NCBI GenBank assembly: GCA_011319805.1
Contig: SJRY01000293.1
Span: forward strand, 62,001-126,000
Length of the DNA: 64,000 nt
Source of the DNA: Macrocybe gigantea
Taxonomy: Eukaryota > Basidiomycota > Agaricomycetes > Agaricales > Callistosporiaceae
Reading direction: 5' to 3'
Made by a program: the position numbers and the translations under genes. Under the pieces are notes generated by a model that made no database searches, was not told the DNA's origin, and saw nothing but the letters and a program-made list of their open reading frames with translations. This document shows positions 9,480-21,123 of this stretch, one piece after another. The first letter of the stretch is position 1; each line of letters opens with the position of its first letter.

Positions 9480-12400
9480 CATACTCTGAAATACACCATT
9501 CCTGCAAAGTGATCTGAAGCACCAAGAAAAACCATCTGAGATGACAAACCACCTAAAAGAAAAGAACTTGCAGTACCAGCCAAGATACAAACACAAAAAG
9601 GGATAGCTACAATAATACCAGAAGTTGATAGTGGAGCAGACAGGACCTGCATTAACACCACCATAGTAGTGAAAACAGGGCTGAAGACACAACAAATCAA
9701 AAAGATTTCAATTATAAATGCAGACAGATCACCCAACTGCCCGAAAATAGCAGACTGAGTAGCAGAAGTCCATATCGACATCAAAAGACATAAGGAGCAT
9801 ATAGAAGCCATTGTACTTGACATTGGGAAAACTGACATGCTACTAGAACATAACTGGCTTGTCTATTACAACCCAACAATCAAATGGAGAACAGGAGAAA
9901 TTGTCTTTGATAAATGCCCCAAAATGTGCAAGATAAATCACCAAACCATCAAGATATAGAAAGTGGCTGAACCAGTAAAAACTACAGCCAGCAATAAGAT
10001 GGGAACTCAGATACCTCTATATCTGACCAGATTTAAACACCTCTTCAAGGAGAAGAACTTTGATCACTTACCAAACCATAAGAAGTGGGATGACAAGATA
10101 AACTTAACAAAAGATGCACCCAAAATGATACTAAGCATGGTTTATCCAATGATGCAGAAGGAACTAGAAGAACTAGATGCCTTTGTTAAAGAAGGATTAA
10201 GAATAGAAAAGATACACCCATCAAAATTGCCTTATACAGCACTCTGTTTTCTTCACAACAAGAAGGATAGAAGCAAATGACTAATCCAAGATTACCAAAA
10301 AATAAACAAATATATGGTTAAAGACAAATTCCCATTACTGTGCATCAGCAAGCTCCTTAACATACTATAGAAAGTGAAGTATTTTAGCAAGATCAACATT
10401 ATCTGGGGATACAATAATGTATGCATCTGGAAAGGAGATGAATGGAAGGCAGCCTTCCTAATAGCAAGAGGACTCTTCGAACCAACAGTCATGTACTTTG
10501 AATAGTACAATGCACCAAGCATATTTAGCCAAATAATGGCAAGCCTCTTCCAAGACCAAATACAAAGGAAAGTGCATAATCTATATGGATAACATCATAA
10601 TCATTGGATGAACATGAGAAGAACTTCAAAAGAACAGCATAGAAGTCACGGAGATACTAAACAAGAACAACCTATTTATCAAAGGACTGAAATGCATCTG
10701 GGAATCATTAAAAGTCCCAGTACTAGGATATATTATAGGAGAAGAGAAAGTAAAGATGGAACCAGAGAAGATTGCAGCCATACAATCTTAGCTGACACTA
10801 AAAACAAAGAAAGAACTGCAAAAGTTCTTGGGATTCACAAACTTTTACCAATGATTCATCAAGGGATATGCAAAGGTCGCTAAACCTCTGATGGAGCTGA
10901 CTGGGAACAAAATATTCTAGTGGACAGACAAACAACAAGGCACTTTCAAAGAGTTGATTCAATATATAACCTCAGCACCTATTCTAGCACTCCCACAGAT
11001 AGAAGAAAAATTTTGAGTTAAAATAGATGCCTCAGAATATGCCATCAGAGCAGTCCTATCACAACAGCAGAAAGGACTATAGCACCCAATTGCCTTCATT
11101 TCAAGGTGCATGACTCCAGCAGAGCAGAACTATAAAATCTATGACAAGAAACTTCTCGCAATAATGGTTACTCTAAAAACATGGAAATAGTACCTCCTAG
11201 AAGCTTAAGAGAAGTTCAAAATATTGATAGACTACAAAAACCTATCATACTTTCAAAAACTACAGCAACTCAATTCGAGACAGATTGGCTGGTATCTGAA
11301 ATTACAAGAATACAACTACAAGCTATAACATATACCAGAAAAGGACAATATACAAATGATCAAAGAAGTGGCATTCATCTGACACCTGGAAGAGAATAAT
11401 GAACAAGACTTTGAATTTATGATATTCAAAGACAAACACCTGTAAAAAGAGAAAGCAGAAAATAATGAAGCAATACAAATGAGAGGAATCACAATAATTG
11501 AATCCCCAAGGATAGAACAAATTTGACAATATGCATAAAGGGAAACAATTATGAGGATGGGACTAAAGGAAAAACTATACTGGTTCACAGAAGAAGACCA
11601 TATCATATATGTAGGCAGAAAAATCTATGTCCCTTCAGACAATAAACTAAAGGAAGACATCATGTTCAAACACTACAATATACCCATCAGAGGGCACCCA
11701 GGACAATACCACATGCATGAGCTCATAAACCACACCTACTGGTGGCTATCAATGTTAACAGACATCAAGAAGTATGTCAATGGATATGAAACATGTCAGT
11801 AAAACAAGATCATGCGACAAAAGAAACACACACCATTACACCCACATGAGGTTCCACAGCAGCCATGGGAAGATATTGGAGTAGATCTCATAGGACCACT
11901 ATCCAGCTTGAATAGCTTTAATACCATCACCATAGTCACAGACTGCCTGACCAAGATGATCCATCTAATTCCCACAAATACCAAACTCATGGCAGAAGGT
12001 CTCACATGACTATACCGAGACAATGTGTGGCAACTCCACAGAATTCCACAAAAGATCATCAGTGACCAAGGACTCCAATTTGCAGTACGATTCATGACAG
12101 CACTTCTAAAACTACTCAGAATAAAACAAAACCTATCAATGGCCTACCACCCACAGACAGATGGACAGGCAGAGTGATCCCATCAAGAAACAGAAGCCTT
12201 CCTCAGAAGCTTTACAAACAACCTACAGGATGATTGGGCAGAATGGATAGCGATCACAGAATACCAATACAATGATAAGATACACTAGAAAATGAAGGAA
12301 ACACCATTCTATCTCAACTATAGAATGCACCCCTGGAAGGAAGAACCACAAACAACAGAAGGGAACAACCCTACAGCGAAGAACTTCATTGAAAGAATAG

Positions 12401-12930
12401 ACCAAATATAGAAAGAAGCAAATGCTGCACTGCAGTATGCACAAATACGAGCCAAAGACAATTATGATGTGAGGTAAAAACCAGCCTGTGAATATAAGAA
12501 AGGAGATGGAGTATGGCTTGAAGCCACTAACATCACAATCAATTGACCATCAAAGAAGTTATTGGCACTCCGATATGGACTGTTCAAGGTGATCGAGAAG
12601 AAAGGAGCCTTAGCATATCACCTGGAACTCCCAGCATCATGGCAGCTGATACACCCCATGTTCAATGAAATACTACTCACACCCTACAAAGAACCCTGTT
12701 TTAAGATACAAGAGTGACCATTACTACTACCCCTTGAAATCATAAATGATGAAGAAGAGTATGTGATAGAAGAAATTCTAAAAAGGAAGAAACAAGGAAA
12801 GGGAATGCTATTCCTGGTCAAATAGAAAGGATACAGACATAAGAAGAACACATGGATCAAAGAGAAGGAACTGGAGAATGCACAGCAAGCTCTAGACTGC
12901 TTTCTAAAGAAGACTGCAAACCAGGATTAA
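9480..12930 (+). pseudogene. Chromovirus pol: protease, RT, RNase H, integrase, chromodomain (stop-riddled)
   Basis: The protease motif VDSGADRTCI lies near 9625. RT runs from ~10,100 to 10,900 with R(stop)LIQDYQKINKY, WGYNNVCIWKGDEWKAAF and an active-site block YMDNIIIIG where YMDDI is expected, so one catalytic Asp is Asn. RNase H is at ~11,020-11,200 (VKIDASEYAI). Integrase begins with an HHCC finger (~11,670-11,800), then the DDE core at GVDLIGPL, ISDQGLQF and HPQTDGQAE (~11,880-12,175). The chromodomain is at ~12,745-12,900 (EEEYVIEEILKRKK, then LVK(stop)KGYRHKKNTW). The stop in the chromodomain replaces the conserved Trp of the aromatic cage region. Confidence 0.85.
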
Positions 12931-13406
12931 AAGACCACAACAAGAGGGAAGAAGACTAAAAATCACACATCATGACCACTAATGCCTCTATCAGCATTGA
13001 CTGCAGCAATGATAGCCATGCACCTACCCCAACTGCCAGAACAACCATGAGAATCTGGCAAGGATTCTCAATGGTAGTGACTATATGGACCCCCTTGCTA
13101 TCACACTCAGCACATACATGCACTATATTATGACTGTCCACACACATCTCTGGACTGGATAAACCCCTGATGGGACTGGTCCCATAGCAGCAGAATGCAT
13201 CACACTTCATGAGGCAATGGAAATGCTTTACATAGAAAACTGGCAACTTAAACTCATTGCCACTATGCTCCATCACATCTGTGCCTATAACAAAGAACTC
13301 ATTCATACATGGGCCCCATGTGCTGCAACTGTCTGAGAGAGCAATAATGGGTGGGGACAGCTGGACTAAGGTCTTTTGCGAGGATGTGAATCTAAAGAGA
13401 GGGTGA

Positions 13407-13725
13407 TGTTATGGACATCATCCAAAGGACCATTCAATTTCTTATCTTATCTTTCCCATATCCCTTATCTCCCCCATCACACTGCACAGTGTGCAGCCAT
13501 CGAGTCATTTCACTTCCCTAGTCATTCTGAGTCATCTCCTTCCAGTCTTACTCATCTGCAGTCCACAGCATTGCCAGTCCATAGTCCATGCTTATGTACT
13601 ATAATATATATAAGGACTCCCAGATGTACTAGTAGCACTAGACTTAATATTCCTTTTGCTATCATCTCAAGACCACTCTCACACTTAGTCTGCCTGAGTC
13701 CTTTTGAGATTCATCTAGCCTAACA
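13407..13725 (+). repeat. 3' LTR of the chromovirus
   Basis: It runs from TGTTATGGACATC to CTAACA, 319 bp, and is preceded by the purine tract AGAGAGGGTGATG. It is the best full-length reference for the LTR family in this window. Confidence 0.85.
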
Positions 13726-15140
13726 CTTTTGTGCCAAGTATGGCCCTTTGCTAATGGACATTGCAATTGCATGGCTTGCTTTGATCATTGGAGCTTTAAT
13801 CTGAGGGTTTGTTTTAGACTTCTCCCAGAGCTTGATGAATTGTTTTAGACAATTCAGATGGAACAACAAGATGAAGGATTTCTATTTTTTTGCATCAATA
13901 ATCAATTTCTTGTCACATTCAAATACTGAAGCTGAATCTGATACATCAGCATCATCCTCTGTCATATCCAGGAACTCTGTAGTATCAGCATTGGTTTCTG
14001 GTATAGTGGCCTCACCATCTTGTATTGTGATTTGTTGAATGTTTTCACAGTCCCCACACAGAAGGTCAGGATGGTCATCACATTGTGATTGAGAGTGAGT
14101 TGTTCCACCTCATTACCATGACATACTGAGGAATCAGAGTGTTGATCAGAAGAGGATGCATGGAGGTCATTTGATAAGGCTCAGTCAAAGTTACTGAATG
14201 CTCTTTGGAAGAATCAGAACCTGCTGTAATAGGGTTCTTGCCTCCATCATCTCTATGAGGCTCTTATGAAAAATATGTGGCAATTTTTCTTGTTGTTTCA
14301 GGAAGCCTTCTCTAAATCCCTCTTGCACAGGTATGTCTTTGTCTGCTCAGTGCCAGTGTATGTTGGCATGGCTCACTTTGGAAGCTTCACCCATTTTTCA
14401 TCCTATAAACCTTGTTCTGTACTTCAAGCATATTGAATGCAGTCATGAACTCATGTATTGAAGGATATTGTTCCAAAACTGTCATGAAAACATGGCCACC
14501 TTCCTTGCACATAATCTTGAGTTTCCTTGGCCTTAAAAGCAGTAAAGTGATCCTGGGTATTCAGCCATCTCTCTCCTCCTTGAAAAGACTTTTCATCACT
14601 CTTCTAATTCTTCACAGGAATTGTCACTGGAATCTGTCAGCCCCTCTTCAATATCAGGATTATCAAAAGACTGAATAACATCTCCTTTATGGACATATCT
14701 GAATTGCTTGCCATGCTATCACTATCTGGCTGGTAATCGGGATCTATTGCAACATCAAGCAAGTCTTCAATAAGGCCACCATGGAAATGTTTTGTTTTAA
14801 AGGCTCATTGTGCCTTTGCATACTTTTGTTTCTTTATCAGATGTGCCATTTGCAAAGCCAGAGGGTATCTGATGATTTTATTTTTTCCCATCCCAAAAGT
14901 GAACAATTATATAATACCACCAAATTTTTGAAAATGCAGAATTATGCTCATTCTACCATGTTCTCTTCTAAATTTTCAATTTGACATGATTCTAACAAAA
15001 ATTGTGGGAGCTACAGAGGTGCTGCCTCTAAGTGGTAGACACTGTAGAAGATTATAGGAGATAAAGATATAGATTGACTCATATAAATCATCATTATAGA
15101 TCATCATTCATTCAGGTACACTTCTCTATATTTATTTCTA
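13726..15140. other. CpG-poor degenerate DNA at the edge of the transposon island
   Basis: The minus strand from ~14,790 to 13,740 gives protein-like stretches in one broken frame, for example IDPDYQPDSDSMASNSD near 14,735 and KWVKLPK(stop)AMPTYTG near 14,360. These look like a decayed gene or transposon ORF, family not recognised. The last ~140 bases before 15,141 are the probable 3' flank of CSE1. The step back to normal CpG content falls here. Confidence 0.4.
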
Positions 15141-18100
15141 TTATATGATATAACCACCATTAGCAAGTGCTTGTAAGAAAGGGGCTGTAACTACTGAGTC
15201 AGTAGCATTAAGCATGACCCTGAGTTGTTGTCCATTTTGTTTCGAAAATTTCAACAGCTCTTGTCCAAGATATTGCTGAGGGTCTCGGACATAAGAAACT
15301 GGATCGGCCTCGGGGAATTCAGAGGCAGCCAAGCGTGAATACGCTGCTTGATAGCCAGCAGTCTGTTCTTCATAGTCAACCTCTGTCAGGATAGCATCTG
15401 TATCAACCTCGGTGGTCTTCGTAATGAGATATTCGGGATCTTTGAAAAGCTTGACTAAGGATTCAAATAGTTTCGGCCTGTGAAACGTTCAGAAAAACAA
15501 AGCACAGATTAATATAAGACTCGCCATGCTTGAACAGTTGGAGTTTGCAGCATGAATGTGCTTTGTGTCAACAATCGTGTTATGCCTACAACGGTCAACT
15601 TTCGATCCTTCGGCGGCACTTTAGGTACCTGAGGCACTATGAAATTTAGGAGAATCTGATACCACAATCTTCAAACAATGTTGAGTAAGACTTGTTGATG
15701 ACACAGGAAGGCACAGCATACTGGTTTTGGATCTCCTCGACAATACCAATCACGAAATCGGGGGAAAGGCCTTCGACGTCAATCGCCATCATCAAAAGAA
15801 AGAATCGCGTGAAGAGGTGAACATAGGTATCGGTCTTGTTTGCCCGCATCCTATTCAGGAGATTAACAATGACGACCTTCAGATACTGCTTGAGATCGTT
15901 GCTAATTTCGGAATGATAAACCCAGTCATCTTTAACAAATGGAAAACTCTTACGGTTTGATATTCATGATAATGCTTTGCAGTAGAACGAAGCCCCAGGC
16001 ATCGTTCTGTTTTGACGGGATCAACCGTTGCTGAACAACAGCCAGAACCGATGTGATTTGTCCAGAAGCCAGCATCTGCCTGCCGTCTCGACTAATGAAT
16101 GCTTTAAGTAACTTGACAAGACCAGGGATGCTTCCTTTCTGTTGCCAAATGGCGGGAGTCAACAGAAATTGGAGCAGACCGCGGTACTCGGATGGAATCT
16201 CCGACGAATGGAGCTCTAGCATCTGCGCCAGAACTTGAAAAACGTATGGAATGTATTCTAATTGTGATAATCAAAATCGTGTACGATTCAATATGTCAGA
16301 TAAACTATGAACTAAAACTCACGGTCGATGTCTTGTTGAAGGATGATGGTGAACGGACCGAATAATGCTTGCTCAAAGACCGGAAGCGTTTGAGAGTTTC
16401 CACCGACGACAAATCTGTGGTTACCACTGTTAGCAATATGACATGTGTCGTGCAAAACTAAAAGACCTCATCAATGCAGAGATGCTTTCAAAAACGAATT
16501 GATCAAACCGAGGATTGCTCGGATTTTTAGAAGTAATGCCCAAGATCGCGATCAAGCGGGAGAGGATACTTTCATATACCGGTATCATTGTTTGGCGAGC
16601 GGTGATAATTACGCGCATTACGCCTGCAAACATGAGCAATAGAGTAGGGAAAGAATACTGGAAAACACACATTTCATGAGGTGGTCATTCTCAGCCACCT
16701 TTTCAGGAGTGGAGCCTGTCTGGATCTTCTGTAATAGAACGTCCACAAGCTCTGGTGCAAATTCGCGAATATCGGCTTGCGCAAATCTGACCAGCATACT
16801 TCATTTATTGAAATAGAAGGAACGTTATGGAGCGTCATACAGGAGCTGACCGCCTTGCTGGATAAAAAGGATACGGTCGATGGTAATTGCAGCGTAAGTG
16901 TACGTCACGTAATCCCTGGATCGCAGATGCTGGATCAGAAGAGGAAGCACTGAAAGCAACTGAGGCTTTGTGAGCTATAGGATTAGGTTAGAGTTCATTC
17001 CAAAGGACAGTAGCCGAGGTTGATCAAATTCGCACCTGATTTCTGAATGTATACAAAAATCGTATGGCATCGACTTGTAGTATGGGGTGAACAGCCCCTG
17101 AAGCTGACTGCAAGTCTTGTAGGACGTGGTCGGAAAAAAACTTGACGACATCAATCAAAGCGTTTGTGGACGTGACACCATGCTGAAGACCTATCTCAGA
17201 GTCATTGGTTCAACCACCGAAATGCTCCTACCTGTGTAGTCGATCCCCTTGTCGCCACTGCGGTCAGGAGGTAAATCGCACTGTCCTTCGCCTTCCAATT
17301 GCCTGTTCTGTTGCTTTCGTATTCGCGTAATCCAGTCTCAATCCATGCACCGACAACTTCCGTTGTTTCGGCTTCGTAGCCGCCGCCCACTAAAGATTGC
17401 AATACATCCGCTGCTGCATGCCTTCGCGTCGCAACATCTAGGCCAGCTGAGGTCTGGGCAAGATCTAGACGTATGAATTCCAATGGGTCATCTTCGAATC
17501 GCTCGACATCATGCTCGCGGAGCGCAACATTGGGAACGACGACACCCTGAACTAGTGATGAGATGACATCTCGAGATGAAAATATGTTTTTGTATTGTCC
17601 CGAGCGAATGGCGGTGGATATGAAATGCAGCGATTGAGATACAAGCTTCAACAGCATATGAATGACCAAGGCGTGGAAGGAAAGGCACGTCAACTTACCG
17701 CATCGTCTGAGATACCTGGAAGTTTGTTGGAGCTGACAAGATCCCATACGGCTTTCACGAACCCTTCGACTGCCGAAGACTGCTGAAGCTGTTCGGGATA
17801 TAATTTGACGAAAAGCTACATCCAATGATGAGTGTTGTCTGCATTGAGCTACGACGAGGAAGTACCTCAGCTATCTCCAGGACATGGGTTTTGATCTGGG
17901 ACAGGATGGAAGGATGCTGATCATCTGCCTGGAGGCGTACTTGAATCATCTATTCACATTAAACGGCTCTCAGAACTGACATCGCTTCGGAGTTCGCTAG
18001 GATCCCAAGCCAGAAATTTGTGAAACCATCCAGTTTCTTGGTCGAAGAATTCGCTTTGTGCGTCCTCAATGGCCGGAGGAAGGTCATGGCAAGTAAAATC

Positions 18101-18862
18101 ATAGAAGATGTCGGTCAAAAGGACCATACATTGCGCTAGCAAGACATAATTCTTCAGAGGGGTGGTCAGTTGTGAATCAGGTCTGGGTCCAGCAAGTAGG
18201 AGAGAGGCAGTTTGACGGAATAATTGGAGAAACGGATTCATGAACTTGCTGAGAACCAAGTTTATGACGGTATAGAGTTCATCGGAGCGGACATGAGCGC
18301 GCCACGGTCGAAATATGGAGTGAGCGGCTTCCAATACACTTATGTTAATGCCATAATCTGTTGCGGAGAAGGAAGTAACCAGTTGCTGAAAAAGAACGGT
18401 CAATATAACGCTTTCACCACGTCCACGGGAGATGCACACATCGATAAGGTTATCCCATTTTGTTGGAAAATCCAGTTCCGCGACGAGGGACACCGATTCT
18501 GCGATCTGAGAGCGGATCGCTTTATCTGCGGGATTTGACAATGCTAGCATAGCGGGAACAAGCTCCGCTTTCAATGCAGTCTTATCTTGCTCAGCCAATG
18601 ATTGGATATCCTGTGCAAAGAATTAACATAAAAAAAGAGAATACGAAACTGCACTTACTTCTTCCCACCGAAGTTTTGTTATGTTCTTTAGATACACTGC
18701 ACCAGCTAATCTAACGGCGCGATCCTGTGCGGAATCAAGGACAAGGCGAAGGAGATGTGATAGAAAACCCGACTGAGGAGTCAGAGCATTGAGTTTGTGT
18801 TCCGCTTCTTTGCGCGTGCTAGGGTTGAGGGAAGCGCGGAGGAGCGAAGGAAGGTCTGCCAT
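15141..18862 (-). CDS. CSE1: Exportin-2 / importin-alpha re-exporter
   Basis: CSE1 (CAS) is a karyopherin-beta that returns importin-alpha to the cytoplasm with RanGTP. The start MADLPSLLRASLNPSTRKEA at 18862 opens an importin-beta N-terminal domain, including VRLAGAVYLKNITKLRWEE. The first intron begins at 18658 with GTAAGT. Later exons carry the family stretches LFVKLYPEQLQQ (~17,810), ISSLVQGVVVPNVALREHDV (~17,550) and DPLEFIRLDL, followed by HEAT-repeat segments. The C-terminus ends PFLQALANGGYII before TAA at 15141-15143. The implied length is close to the ~960 residues usual for the family. About ten short introns are needed. It is the first intact host gene beside the transposon island and is transcribed towards it. 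No frameshift was found in the exons I followed. Confidence 0.92.
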
Positions 18863-18956
18863 TATCGATACTGGTAGTGGTGGAAAGGCCTATTGTACGA
18901 CGCGTGAAAGAAAGGCATGTCTCAATGTCACGTGCTTCTAGATAAGATAAGATAAT

Positions 18957-19258
18957 TCATCGAGCATATGGATGGTAACTGTGCTGTCCACGTGAGGTCA
19001 TCCTCGACGGACCCATTCCTCCGCTCATCGTCGCTCTTCCCGCATTCATGTTCATACCTCCGTGAACAATCCCTTGCCGCATTCCAAGTCCAATACCACC
19101 CAAGCCATTCAGCGGCATGTTCCCATCATTGGTGCCATCCCTCCCATGGATGTACCCATAGGACCCATCCCGAGGCGCATCGCGCCTAGATTGCCCATGT
19201 TGTTCATACCATTCACTGCGTTCATTCCGCTCATGTTTGCAATAGGACCGAATCCACC

Positions 19259-19291
<33 letters not shown>

Positions 19292-20989
19292 CGCCATCGT
19301 CATTGGGTTGACGCTCATCATTGGTACATTTGGCGTCCCCATCATCGGAAGTTGACCGACAGAGCGCTGATACATGAACGACATCGGATTGGTTTGTTGA
19401 GATATGAATGGAACGCTCATAGGCGCTATGCTCGATGTCTGGGAGGAAAAGTTCGATTCACGGACATTCGATTGAGTCGCAGAACGAGCTTGGTCGCGTT
19501 GGCTCCTCGGTTGAGCTAGTTTGACTTCAATCTGCAGCGAGACTATTGTTACCAGAGAAAGTTAGCTGTATGCGAACCATTCACCTGTTTGTCGTCCAAG
19601 ACAAGGCCGTTCTTTCCGACCAGCTGATCAAGATTGCTCGCGTCTTCGAACGTAACGAAGCCGAAACCTTTTGATCGACCTGACTCCCTGTCTATCATGA
19701 CGGTGGCATCCACTACCTTGCCGTAGGTCGAAAAGAACTCTTTCATTGAATCTGAAGTCGTCGTTGGCGAAAGACCACCAACGAAATATCGAGTGTTTCT
19801 GAGGTGTTCTTCACGAGGGATAGCTCGCTTCGGATCGATCTAGAGGGAAACCAAAGTTCACTATGAAGTACGATCCATCCAAAGACCTTTCAGCGCGTAC
19901 CGCTTTCCCATCCAGAAAATGTTCACGGACAACAACAGCATTGACGGCGTTGGGGTCTTCGAATGTTAGGAATGCAAATCCTCTTGATGTACCCGAAGCA
20001 TCACGCATGATTGTGCAAGCATCAACCTTGCTCACCTGATTAATCTGTATTATAAGCGCGGGATTGAATGGCTATACCTTGCCGAACTGAGAAAAATAGT
20101 CCCTCAGACCCTCTGCAAAAAAAAGAAAGATTTGAAGAGACAGGCGGACGAACAATAAGGGTGATGATTAGCGCTATATAAGTCAACATATAGAGACGAA
20201 TACCATCTGTTGTATCCCAACTAAGACCGCCAATGAAGAGCTTGCTAGAAATGGTGGACCATAGGAAGAGGCATTGGAGTAACGACAACGTATTCAGGAC
20301 AGTATGTCGATAGGTGTGAGTTGCCAAGTAGATAAAGAAGAAGTATCCAGGGCAATGACGAGCATAGGAAGAAGTAAGGGGTATGTTAGCAGACCAAGAT
20401 TTCAAAGTAGCGTAGCAGACGATGAACTCCGAAGCAGCCCGTGGAAGGGTCATAAGTAAGATAAAATGGGAGGCAGTCCGTATACTGTGACAGTGGCCTG
20501 TGATGGACAAAAGCGGCGTTCTTGACGATGGAACTCACCCAGCATCATGCATTTCCGAAGGTTTCTTGCCGAAAACGCTATCGCTTGTGCCATAGTTGAC
20601 AGATGGGGCGCTGCCAGCCAAGCGCGGGTTTTGCGGCAAGGGAATCTCCTTGCGTTGCTGACGTTCTTGACTAGGGGTTTGTTGGTATGCAGAGAATTGC
20701 TGCGCGATCTGGGCCGAGTAAGATAGAGTGGGTTCAGCCACAGAGGGTTTTGCAGGAAGTGAGACGTCCTTCGCGTCGGAAACCGTTTCCTGTTCATTGT
20801 TCAAAAGAGATGATTCCTTGACCGCACTCCTTAGTGGCTGGTTGAGTTGTTGGCCTTCCTGGGATGAGGAAGCCGTCGGTTCGTTGTCTTCGTCACCGTA
20901 GATGTCTATAGTAGGTAGTTCAGAATGGAATAGCCAACGTGAAGCATAAGTGTGGTACCACCATAAAGATCAGAATCCTGTTTGGACAT
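18957..20989 (-). CDS. HRP1: Two-RRM hnRNP of the HRP1/Nab4 type
   Basis: The protein has an N-terminal acidic/Gln-rich region, two tandem RRMs and a Met/Gly-rich tail, the layout of yeast Hrp1 (cleavage factor IB, mRNA 3'-end formation) and of metazoan hnRNP A/B-like proteins. The start MSKQDSDLYG at 20989 is joined through a short intron (20958 leftwards) to YGDEDNEPTASS. RRM1 shows KLFIGGLSWDTTDG (RNP2) and SRGFAFLTFED (RNP1). RRM2 shows RYFVGGLSPTTT and SKGFGFVTFED. The tail has a (MG)n run coded by a hexanucleotide repeat and ends YHPYAR before TGA at 18957. It lies 94 bases from the CSE1 start on the same strand. The exact orthologue name is inferred from domain layout. Confidence 0.85.
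19257..19292. repeat. CCCATG hexanucleotide microsatellite
   Basis: Five perfect CCCATG copies and one CCCATC copy lie inside the last coding part of the HRP1-like gene. On the coding strand they give alternating Met-Gly. The unit is a multiple of three, so length changes would keep the frame. Confidence 0.9.
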
Positions 20990-21123
20990 AGCAGAGCAAG
21001 TTGGTTGGAAGGACAAGTTCACAGGAAGCAAGCGGCAAGGGTTGGTGGCTGTGCTACGTAAATGTCTCATCAAAGCATACAGCCTTCCGCTCTTAGCTCT
21101 CTCAGTATCGGAAATATATGTAA

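Larger units (their letters stand above)
7325..13725 (+). mobile_element. Ty3/gypsy chromovirus, nearly full length, inactivated
   Basis: The element has two LTRs (7325-7628 and 13407-13725) and a ~5.8 kb interior. In order the interior encodes gag with zinc knuckles, an aspartic protease, reverse transcriptase, RNase H, integrase and a C-terminal chromodomain. That order and the chromodomain place it among chromoviruses. Dozens of in-frame stops (TGA, TAG, TAA) interrupt it, usually where Arg, Gln or Trp is expected, while large indels are few. The flanks GAGAG (7320-7324) and CTTTT (13726-13730) do not form a target-site duplication. The two LTRs have diverged at many sites, so the insertion is old or recombinant. 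Confidence 0.85.

Noticed and set aside
9216..9838. Minus-strand frames in the gypsy region that look hydrophobic
   Set aside because: They are antisense shadows of the Lys/Glu-rich gag tail and the protease region and have no family content.
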